DNA of 64,000 bases, taken from JBBRMW01 sp965246845 (GTDB taxonomy: Bacteria > Chloroflexota > Anaerolineae > Aggregatilineales > UBA2796). Position 1 is the first letter of the stretch; the number at the start of each line of letters is the position of its first letter. The stretch spans positions 1 to 64,000 of the forward strand of contig CBDFFR010000004.1 of assembly GCA_965246845.1 (NCBI GenBank). Direction: 5' to 3'. The notes under the pieces were generated by a model. The model was not told where the DNA came from, made no database searches, and saw only the letters and a list, made by a program, of their open reading frames with translations. Shown here piece after piece: positions 32,168-39,515 of this stretch. The position numbers were made by a program, and so were the translations under genes.

Positions 32168-33262
32168 CTAACGAACCTGGGTCTTGAGGTAGGCGCGGAA
32201 AAGCGGCGGCGTGACGACCCAGCTATCCCCGGCCTTGCCGAGAAGCTGCTTCTCGGTGAGCATCCGGGTTTCGGTCGCGCGCGGGTCGATGGCGTTGGGC
32301 TTGTTGCCCATCAGGTTATAGAGCGCGGCCTGTTCCGCTCCGTTCAGACTGAGCCAAATCGTGTGCGACTCGGCCTGAATTGCGCGGTAGCGGGCGAGGC
32401 GTTCCGCGACTTCCGTTTCATCGGCGGTTTCGGGCAGCTCATAGGCCAGGCTGTACGCCGCCCGCATCAGCCCGGCGTGTCCACCGCTCACTTTGATGAT
32501 CAGGTCCTGCGCGCGGGCGTTCAGCGCGGTTCCCTGTCGGTCGATCATCTGCTTCATCACATCCAGCGCATCTCTTGAGCTATACGCACCAATGAAGCGC
32601 GTCGTATCGGAAAACAGTTCGATGAACGGCTCCAGTTCGTCGTACTCGTACTTGTTTTCGACAATCAAATCCGGCAGTGCCTTGCGCGTAACGGACAAAT
32701 ACATCAATTGATATTTGTAATCGTCGCGCAGGCCGCGCAGCGTGCGGAAGAACTTCGTCGGCATTTCCGCGAGCATCACCTCGAACTCATCGAAGACGAA
32801 GACCAGCCGCAGCCCCTGTCGGATAATCAAATCGACCGCATACTCGAAATTGCGCAACGCGACGTGTGGCGTGAGAGGATTGCCGCCATCCTGCAAATTC
32901 TGGTAAACCTGAAACAGATCGCGCCCAACGTGTTCCGGCATGGTTTCAAAACGCGGTTGAAAATAGCGATACAGGCGGTGCGTCATAATTTCGTAGCCCG
33001 CCCAACTGTTCGGGTTGGTCGTTCCGGCGACGGGCGGCAGCGCATCGAGCATATTGTTCGGGTCGATGTAGACGAGGTGCAGCCCTTCCGCTTCCGGTCC
33101 GAGGTACGCGCTCTCGATGTCGCGCCGCAAAATGTGCCGCAAAAAGTTCGATTTGCCGACGCTCCCGACGCCGACCAGCGAAACCGAACTCCCGGCATTC
33201 AGCTTGAGCAGGGTATAGCGCGTTTCGGCTTCGCGGAACTGCATATTTTTCGGGTCGGCCAT
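32168..33262 (-). CDS. P-loop ATPase of unknown role
   Basis: 364 residues. Walker A is VSLVGVGSVGKSNFLRHIL, Walker B LRLVFVFDEFEVML, with a sensor-like strand LMYLSVTRKALPDLI. The arrangement resembles STAND/ORC-like AAA ATPases; the last 100 residues look like a winged helix (LYNLMGNKPNAID, RMLTEKQLLGK, WVVTPPLFRAYL). No effector or sensor domain is attached. ATG at 33262 has AGGA 8 bases upstream, so the longer ORF is rejected. Followed by the CvpA-like gene. Confidence 0.7.
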   Translation of the reverse strand: MADPKNMQFREAETRYTLLKLNAGSSVSLVGVGSVGKSNFLRHILRRDIESAYLGPEAEGLHLVYIDPNNMLDALPPVAGTTNPNSWAGYEIMTHRLYRYFQPRFETMPEHVGRDLFQVYQNLQDGGNPLTPHVALRNFEYAVDLIIRQGLRLVFVFDEFEVMLAEMPTKFFRTLRGLRDDYKYQLMYLSVTRKALPDLIVENKYEYDELEPFIELFSDTTRFIGAYSSRDALDVMKQMIDRQGTALNARAQDLIIKVSGGHAGLMRAAYSLAYELPETADETEVAERLARYRAIQAESHTIWLSLNGAEQAALYNLMGNKPNAIDPRATETRMLTEKQLLGKAGDSWVVTPPLFRAYLKTQVR

Positions 33263-33325
33263 AGGGTGCGTCCTGTATGCGGTGAGAGTCAACTTTAACC
33301 GAATTCGGGCGCAGGCGCTACGCGA

Positions 33326-34150
33326 TCAACATTCCAATGTTTTCAGGTCGCCGGGTAGAGGCTGTTCTTTAACAAAAGCACGTAAGGTTCGTGTGAATAA
33401 ATCCGGCGCTGTCAGGTTCCAGTTATGGTTTTCCGCCGCGCGGCGTCCCACATCGACCATCACCCCACGAGCGTTCGGCAACACCTTGAGCAGATCGCAA
33501 CCGGACTCACGCATTGCCCCATTTTCCTTGCGCCCTACAACGACAAGGGTACGCGGCGTTGCCTCAGCCAGACGTGAAGGGAGCCTAAACTTCAAATTCT
33601 CGACCATCAGGTTTGTAAATGAGTCCGCCGTCGTGTGCTGAAAATCCTCACGAAACTGCGTGAAGTAGGCATCGGGTACACCGGCTGACTGTCGCATATT
33701 CAGCCGTGCATACCAGCGGCTTCGTTTCAGTGGGGCAACACCCAGTAGGAACGACCAGCGCAGGAGTGCAGCATTGCTCAACATGGCCGCACCGGGCAAT
33801 GGACGTAATAAAGCGCTACTGATAAAGGCACTGTGCAGGCATTCTGGCGTCGAGGCGAGGAGAGCGACGCTGATCTGCGCACCGAGTGACAAACCAACGA
33901 GGTGCGCGCGTTGCCCATGCGCGCGAGTAGTGATCAGATCACCGATACGATGCGCCGCATCCGTAATCGAAAAGGGGGCGATTTCCCTGCTTCGCCCGTG
34001 TTCAGGCAAGTCCGGGACAAGACAGTGGTACTCCGCTGACAAGTCATCGAGCTGGGGTTGCCACATCCATCCAGCGCCACCGCCACCATGTAAAAAGAGT
34101 AGAGTTGGCGCATTGGCTGGACCCAGTTCACGAACGTAGAGTGTGGGCAT
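33326..34150 (-). CDS. Alpha/beta hydrolase
   Basis: 274 residues. LLFLHGGGGAGWMWQPQLD (oxyanion region), LVPDLPEHGRS, nucleophile elbow LVGLSLGAQIS with Ser, and a C-terminal His in AENHNWNL. The acid residue is less clear; VVVGRKENGAM marks the strand where it should be. The substrate is unknown. AAGGAGG is 8 bases before the ATG, a strong site. Confidence 0.85.
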   Translation of the reverse strand: MPTLYVRELGPANAPTLLFLHGGGGAGWMWQPQLDDLSAEYHCLVPDLPEHGRSREIAPFSITDAAHRIGDLITTRAHGQRAHLVGLSLGAQISVALLASTPECLHSAFISSALLRPLPGAAMLSNAALLRWSFLLGVAPLKRSRWYARLNMRQSAGVPDAYFTQFREDFQHTTADSFTNLMVENLKFRLPSRLAEATPRTLVVVGRKENGAMRESGCDLLKVLPNARGVMVDVGRRAAENHNWNLTAPDLFTRTLRAFVKEQPLPGDLKTLEC

Positions 34151-34235
34151 GTGTACCCCTCCTTAAAAGTGAAGTGACCAATAGAGTGTTGTCAGTTTAG
34201 CTCACTTGCTGCACGCGCACAGGATGAAACACGCT

Positions 34236-34688
34236 CTATTTCAGGTCAAAGCGCATCACCGCCTCACCCTGATCCAGCGCTCCGGTATAAACAAACCCGA
34301 TTTTGCGGTAGACCGCCGCGCCGACTTCGTTGCCCGGCACATGGCTCAGGGTGATCGCTTCCGCCTGCGGATAGGTCGCGCGAATATAGTCAATGATCAA
34401 CTTCAAACCCGCCTGCCCGTAGCCCTTTCCCTGATAGCGCTGGTCAACCATGTAGCGCCAGATGTAGTAATCGTCGATTTCCGGCTGGATGAACATGATG
34501 CACAGCCCGACAGGTTCTTCATCCGCGTACAGCGCGCGCAACCATGCGTCAGGCTCGTAATGCGCTTCGGCCAGCGAATCGCCGTTCGCCTCGACAAACT
34601 CCTCCTGATCATCACGTACGGATAACTTGACGATCTGCTGCACGTTTTCTCGCGTTACTTCGCGCAACGTCAGCGATGAAGTGTTCAA
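34236..34688 (-). CDS. GNAT acetyltransferase, spermine/spermidine (BltD-like)
   Basis: 150 residues. LTLREVTRENVQQIVKLSVR, FVEANGDSLAEAHYEPDAWL, DDYYIWRYMVDQRYQGKGYG and LSHVPGNEVGAAVYRKIGF match the BltD/PaiA-like polyamine acetyltransferase group; the acetyl-CoA loop is QGKGYGQAGL. The TTG start at 34688 overlaps the stop of the WD40 gene (TTGA), which fixes it better than the longer ORF. The substrate is inferred from similarity only. Confidence 0.82.
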   Translation of the reverse strand: MNTSSLTLREVTRENVQQIVKLSVRDDQEEFVEANGDSLAEAHYEPDAWLRALYADEEPVGLCIMFIQPEIDDYYIWRYMVDQRYQGKGYGQAGLKLIIDYIRATYPQAEAITLSHVPGNEVGAAVYRKIGFVYTGALDQGEAVMRFDLK

Positions 34689-35923
34689 GGCCGTATATTC
34701 CCGAAGACGAGGATCGGACCGCGCCCATCCCCGATGAACAGCCGCTTGCCATCCGGCGACCACGCGCCGTTATATACCTGGTCGGGCGCGCCCGCAACCG
34801 TGCCACGCTGATATTGCTCTGCCGTCTGCGTGAGGCTCTCCACCGCCCACAGGAACGCGCCGCCCTGCGCTGAATAGGCAACAGTCATGAGCAAGCTGCC
34901 ATCGGGCGACCACGCCAGCGCGAAACATTGCCCGCCGTGTCCGGGCAGCTTCGCGAGCGCGTTCCGCGTCGCGACGTCGAAGACATAGACCACATCCTTC
35001 GAGCCGCCGACTGCGAAGCGCTTGCCATCTGGCGAAAACTCCAGCCCTCGCTGCGGCGAGAGGTCATCCGCGCTCGATGATCCGAGCGTGCCGAATGTCG
35101 GTATATCAATCAGGAATACGCGCGTTTCCGTCGCGGCGGCCAGCAATTTGCTATCCCGCGAGAAGCGCAACGGCGTGACCGTAGTCCCGAGCCCATTCAG
35201 CTCCTTACGCAGCGCTCCGCTTGCCGCGTCATAGGCGCGCACGTTGAAATCGCTCCCGCTGACGAACAGCAGCGCACTATCCGGCGTGAAGGCGAGCGCG
35301 ACGGGCAGTTGTCCATTCGCCGCCGGGATCGTATAGGCCGGACCGCGCGCGGTAGCGGGTCGCCACACGGAAACCGCGCCTGTCCGCTCGGCGACGGCAA
35401 GCGCGCTTCCATCATCCGCTGCGACCACCGCGACGATTTCACTTTGCGAGAGGGTCAGCGCCGCGACCGATTTTCCGGTTTCGGCGTCCCACGCCGCGAC
35501 CGTGCGCGTACCATAATTCACGGTCACGATCTGGCTGTCATCCGGCGTATAAAAGGCGAGGCCGTTGTTCGGGTTTTCGATTTTATAGAGCGGCTTGCCC
35601 GTATCGAGGTCCCACACCCAGACCACGCCCAGACCGTCGCGGGTGAGCATTCGCGGGCGCGTGTGCGCGAAGCTGTAGTTATTCACAGTCGCGCCGTGTT
35701 CGACCAGTGAGCCGACGCGCGCGAGATTGGCGGCGTTGTTCGCGGTGATGGCCGTCGCGGGCGCGATCCACGCCAGCGGCGTCGGCTTCGGCATGACGGT
35801 TCGCGTCGGGTCCGCAGTCGTCTTGTAGACCGGGGTAGGCGTCGGCGCGGGCGCGGGGACGCACGCCGCGAGCAGGCACAGCGCGAAGAGGAGCGTCGCC
35901 ACGCGGCCTAATTTGCCAGACAT
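34685..35923 (-). CDS. WD40-repeat lipoprotein
   Basis: 412 residues. Signal peptide with lipobox LLAAC (about residue 21), then a Pro/Thr linker (PAPAPTPTPVYKTT) and a beta-propeller of about seven blades: VWVWDLDTGKPLYKI, VAAWDAETGKSVAAL, VSVWRPATARG, VRAYDAASGALRKEL, LEFSPDGKRFAVGGSKDVVY, WSPDGSLLMTVAYS and WSPDGKRLFIGDGRG. It is an outward-facing scaffold of unknown partner. Start ATG at 35923 overlaps the secreted hydrolase gene by 16 bases. Confidence 0.82.
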   Translation of the reverse strand: MSGKLGRVATLLFALCLLAACVPAPAPTPTPVYKTTADPTRTVMPKPTPLAWIAPATAITANNAANLARVGSLVEHGATVNNYSFAHTRPRMLTRDGLGVVWVWDLDTGKPLYKIENPNNGLAFYTPDDSQIVTVNYGTRTVAAWDAETGKSVAALTLSQSEIVAVVAADDGSALAVAERTGAVSVWRPATARGPAYTIPAANGQLPVALAFTPDSALLFVSGSDFNVRAYDAASGALRKELNGLGTTVTPLRFSRDSKLLAAATETRVFLIDIPTFGTLGSSSADDLSPQRGLEFSPDGKRFAVGGSKDVVYVFDVATRNALAKLPGHGGQCFALAWSPDGSLLMTVAYSAQGGAFLWAVESLTQTAEQYQRGTVAGAPDQVYNGAWSPDGKRLFIGDGRGPILVFGNIRP

Positions 35924-37599
35924 GCCGCATCCTGCGCGCTGTATTGATCCACCCCGAAGCCGAGCGACGGTTCCCCGCCCGTCAGTTCCGCTGGCGAGGG
36001 CTGCCCGGTCGTGACGTTCGTGATCGCGGGCAGACCACACCCGCCCTGGTTGCGCTGCGGCGTGTTGAGCGGCGAGACGGGTTTGCCCTGATAGGTGAAG
36101 GTCCATGTGTATTCCCCCGGCGATTCCGGCGCTTTGACCGTGACTGCGACGCACTCCGAAGCGTCGAAAGTCCCGCTGTTCGCGATCCACTGCTTGCCGT
36201 CCGGTGCGCTTGCAGCGAGACTATAGGATGCGCCGACTGCGCCGCAGACCGCAACATCGACCGGATTGCCGATGCCCGCGCCCGCCGGGATTTCTGCCGC
36301 GAAGGGCAGATCACCGCCGGGCGTCATGGGCGACTCCGGTTTGGCGGCTGCCGGGTCCGTGAGCCATGCCGCAAGCGGGACCTGTTCGCCGGTCGGCGGG
36401 TTGGTGTTGATTCCATAAAAGCGGCCTGCGGGCGGCTGATAGGTTTTGCCTTGCGAAAGCACATCGAGGTAGGCGCGTGCCTGCGCCGCCAGTGCGCTCG
36501 TGCCGCTGTGTCCCTGCCCAAGCGTGACGAACGTGGTGTGCGTGATGCCGAGTTCGCTCAGGCGGCGGTCGAAGCGCAGGAATTCCCATAGCGGGAAGAA
36601 AGCGTCATGCGTACCGCGCGCGATCACGACGACCTTGCCTTTCAGCTTTTCGGCCAACCCAAACGGGCTGCGCGCATCGGCGGCGGCGGGGTCATCCGAG
36701 CCGATCAGGATGCCCAAGCCCTGCTTGCCGGGTCCCTTCGGGCTGCTGTATAGATACGCATTCGGGATGTGCGACGCAGCGACATAGATATAGCCGAGGT
36801 TCGGGTAAGTGAGTACGGAACGCTGGCCGAGCGTGCCGTAAGCGGTTGGCGGGATGTCCGCGAAAACGGCGTTGATCGTGTACGGCAAATTCAGCGGATT
36901 GATCGCCCACAGCAGCGCCGTCCCACCGCCGCGCGAACCGCCCGCCGTGATGCCCTTTTGCGGGTCGCCGCCATTCTTTCCAATAAACTCGAAGAATGCG
37001 CCAACCGATTTCAGGCTGTTGTCATCGATGCCCTGGCTCTCCGTGCCGCCTGCGTTGCTGATCGCGCCGATGATCGCAGTCCGTCCGGGTCCGGCGGTCT
37101 TGCCGATGACCCCGATTAGCAACGTATCCTGTTCCTTCCAAAGGCGCTGGTTGTTGCCGACACCCGCGCCGTTGCCACTGAGGACGACGGGCAGCTTCGC
37201 GGCTTTGGTCCAGCCCGGCGGCAGGAAGAACGTATACGTGCTGAGACTGAGCGCGACGTTGTTCACGATTTGCAAATCGGGCGAGCCTTCTTTGGCGTCC
37301 TCGAAGCGGTTCAGCGAAACCACGTTCACGCCTGCCGCCTGTTTGAATGTCGAGAGCGCCGCATCGCGTTCTGCTGCCGTGACCGCAACCGGGTCGGTTT
37401 CGGCGTTGCTGTAATCACCGTAGCTCGGCAAGGGAACAATGCGGACAGCAGGCGCGGCTTGCGTGTCGCCCGGTTTCGGGTAGTTGGTGGTAATCACGCC
37501 GCCGTTTTGCTGCGCGTGCGAAGGTGCGAAGGTGAGCAATAACAACAGCGTGGCGGCTGTTCCGATCCAGCGTTTAACCAGCATATTTTGAACCTTCAT
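35908..37599 (-). CDS. Secreted alpha/beta hydrolase
   Basis: 563 residues with a signal peptide ending SHAQ (about 29). KLPVVLSGNGAGVGNNQRLW, the nucleophile region TAGGSRGGGTALLWAI (Ser in GxSxG), VVVIARGTHDAFFPLW (acid Asp) and LGQGHSGTSALA (His) form a plausible triad. The last 130 residues are beta-rich and Cys-containing (VDVAVCGAVGASYSL, ACLAN at the end) and may be an Ig-like domain. The substrate may be an ester such as a polymer. A second ATG at 37584 has GAAGG 8 bases upstream and may be the real start. Confidence 0.75.
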   Translation of the reverse strand: MKVQNMLVKRWIGTAATLLLLLTFAPSHAQQNGGVITTNYPKPGDTQAAPAVRIVPLPSYGDYSNAETDPVAVTAAERDAALSTFKQAAGVNVVSLNRFEDAKEGSPDLQIVNNVALSLSTYTFFLPPGWTKAAKLPVVLSGNGAGVGNNQRLWKEQDTLLIGVIGKTAGPGRTAIIGAISNAGGTESQGIDDNSLKSVGAFFEFIGKNGGDPQKGITAGGSRGGGTALLWAINPLNLPYTINAVFADIPPTAYGTLGQRSVLTYPNLGYIYVAASHIPNAYLYSSPKGPGKQGLGILIGSDDPAAADARSPFGLAEKLKGKVVVIARGTHDAFFPLWEFLRFDRRLSELGITHTTFVTLGQGHSGTSALAAQARAYLDVLSQGKTYQPPAGRFYGINTNPPTGEQVPLAAWLTDPAAAKPESPMTPGGDLPFAAEIPAGAGIGNPVDVAVCGAVGASYSLAASAPDGKQWIANSGTFDASECVAVTVKAPESPGEYTWTFTYQGKPVSPLNTPQRNQGGCGLPAITNVTTGQPSPAELTGGEPSLGFGVDQYSAQDAACLAN

Positions 37600-37605
37600 T
37601 AAAAC

Positions 37606-37911
37606 CTATTCGGAAGTGGGAGCCGTCGCAATCACGTCGTACAACTCCTCAAAGGCGCGTTCTAGATTGCGCGCTACGAAGCGCATCCGTAGAGCGGCGT
37701 CCGCTAACCCTGAAACATCATCCCCGATTTTTTCAGCCGCTTTCCACTGCAAATCTTTTTCCTTCGTGCTTGCGATTTCTTCCGGCGAAAAATGAGTGAA
37801 GAGGCTGCTATACATACGCTCGCCATCTTCCAGCCTGAGGCGCATGATGTTCAGCAGTTCGCGAAAGCGCATGATCTCCTGCCGCACTTTCTCGGTATTT
37901 TCCTCGTTCAT
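37606..37911 (-). CDS. Small coiled-coil protein
   Basis: 101 residues, charged and helical (EKVRQEIMRFRELLNIMRLR, ALRMRFVARNLERAFEELYD), with no named domain. The ATG at 37911 lies 4 bases after the murD stop with GGTGAG upstream, so it is co-transcribed with murD; the long N-terminal extension overlapping murD is rejected. Confidence 0.55.
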   Translation of the reverse strand: MNEENTEKVRQEIMRFRELLNIMRLRLEDGERMYSSLFTHFSPEEIASTKEKDLQWKAAEKIGDDVSGLADAALRMRFVARNLERAFEELYDVIATAPTSE

Positions 37912-37915
37912 CAAC

Positions 37916-39331
37916 TCACCGCCGCTCGTCCTGATCCTTCGGTTCGAGCGCACGAACCAGCGTGCGGAAGTGTTCGCCTCGCGCCGCGAAGTCCTCATAC
38001 GCATCGTAGCTCGTCCCGCCGGGACTGAGCAGCACAATATCACCCGTCCGCGCGATCTCGGTGGCGCGGTGGACCGCCTCTTCAAGCGTCTTGAATTCGC
38101 TGATGCCTTCCAGCCGACCGCCGCTCATCATGCGCTCGGCACGGACCGCATTTGCGATAGCGCCACCATGTTCACCGAAAGTGACGAGATAACGCACGCG
38201 CTGCGTGATCAACTGTGCAAGGTCCTCCCAGGGCAGTTTCTTGTCGCGCCCACCCGCGAGCAAAATAATCGGCTCGTCATAGCTCTTGAGCGCGGCGATG
38301 ACCCGTTCCGGCGCGGTCGCGATGCTGTCATTCACATAGGAGACGCCGCCAACCACGCGCACCAGTTCCTGCCGATGCGCGACGCCATTAAACTCGCGGA
38401 TGACATTGCGCATCGTCTCGACCGGGACACCGACCGCGCCCGCCACCGCACACGCCGCGAGAATATTGCGCAGGTTATGCTCGCCGCGCAGCCGGATTTC
38501 TTCCTTCGTGCAGATAACGTGTGGCTCGCCATCCGGGGACCCCGACCCGACCGCCATCAGGCGGTTGCCCGCCATGAACGCGCCATCCGGGACCATTTCC
38601 CGCGCGCTGAAAAAGCCGACCCGCCCGGCGGCCTGATCGCTCAGGACGTTGGCCGCCGGGTCGTCGTATCCGAAAATAGCGAGATCGTCCGGCGTCTGAT
38701 GCAGGAAAATTTGCGCTTTTGCCTGCATATAGGCTTCCATCGTTTCGTGGCGGTCGAGGTGGTTGGGTGTGACGTTCAGCACGCACGCGATCTCCGGGCT
38801 GGCTTCCATGATTTCAAGCTGGAAGCTGGAAAGCTCCATCACGACGTAATCTTCCGGCTTGATCTCCGGCAGCACGTCGAGCAGCACGTCCCCGATGTTG
38901 CCGCCGATCCATGTGGGTTTGCCCGTCGCACGGCACATCAGGCCAATTAGTGTGGTGGTGGTCGTCTTGCCTGCGCTCCCGGTCACGCCGATCACGCGCG
39001 CGGGGCAGCGTTCGAGGAAAAGCTGCGCATCGTTGGTGACACGAATACCGCGCAGGAGTGCTTCCTCGACGATGGGCGTATCAAGCGGAACGCCGCCGCT
39101 CAAACACAGCAAGTCGCAGCCATCCAGCAGCGAAAGCGGGTGTCCGCCGAGCGCATATTCAATCGGTGCGCCGATAAATTCCAGCACTACGTCCGCAAGC
39201 GACCCAAAATCGCGTTTGTCGGAGACGATCACGCGCGCCCCGACGGTCGGCAGCCAGCGCGCGAGCGCCTGCCCCTGCCGTGCGAAGCCGAGGATTACTA
39301 CCGTTTTTCCATTCAAAACATCATCTATCAT
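37916..39331 (-). CDS. murD: UDP-N-acetylmuramoylalanine--D-glutamate ligase
   Basis: Adds D-glutamate in peptidoglycan precursor synthesis. 471 residues. KTVVILGFARQGQALARWL (UMP-binding domain), GVTGSAGKTTTTTLIGLM (ATP loop), VMELSSFQLEIM, LNVTPNHLDRHETMEAYMQA, and VSYVNDSIATAPERVIAALK with ILLAGGRDKKLPWEDL in the C-terminal domain. It is isolated from the other mur genes; murE lies 28 kb away. Confidence 0.96.
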   Translation of the reverse strand: MIDDVLNGKTVVILGFARQGQALARWLPTVGARVIVSDKRDFGSLADVVLEFIGAPIEYALGGHPLSLLDGCDLLCLSGGVPLDTPIVEEALLRGIRVTNDAQLFLERCPARVIGVTGSAGKTTTTTLIGLMCRATGKPTWIGGNIGDVLLDVLPEIKPEDYVVMELSSFQLEIMEASPEIACVLNVTPNHLDRHETMEAYMQAKAQIFLHQTPDDLAIFGYDDPAANVLSDQAAGRVGFFSAREMVPDGAFMAGNRLMAVGSGSPDGEPHVICTKEEIRLRGEHNLRNILAACAVAGAVGVPVETMRNVIREFNGVAHRQELVRVVGGVSYVNDSIATAPERVIAALKSYDEPIILLAGGRDKKLPWEDLAQLITQRVRYLVTFGEHGGAIANAVRAERMMSGGRLEGISEFKTLEEAVHRATEIARTGDIVLLSPGGTSYDAYEDFAARGEHFRTLVRALEPKDQDERR

Positions 39332-39461
39332 GGCGTTTCCAATATCAGAAATTTACTCGTGCAACCGCGCAGAAAGATTGTAGCGGCATCGCGTCCGATT
39401 AACGAGGCCTTGACGCCACTGCGTGTGCGATTTACAGAGCGCACATATTGGACACGAACGC

Positions 39462-39489
39462 TTGTTCTGTATTCAGAATGCGCTATAAT
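39462..39489 (+). promoter_or_regulatory. ftsK promoter
   Basis: TTGTTC (39462-39467), 16 bases, TATAAT (39484-39489), 26 bases before the ATG. Confidence 0.6.
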
Positions 39490-39515
39490 AACTCGCCAGT
39501 CAAGGGAAAAGTTCA

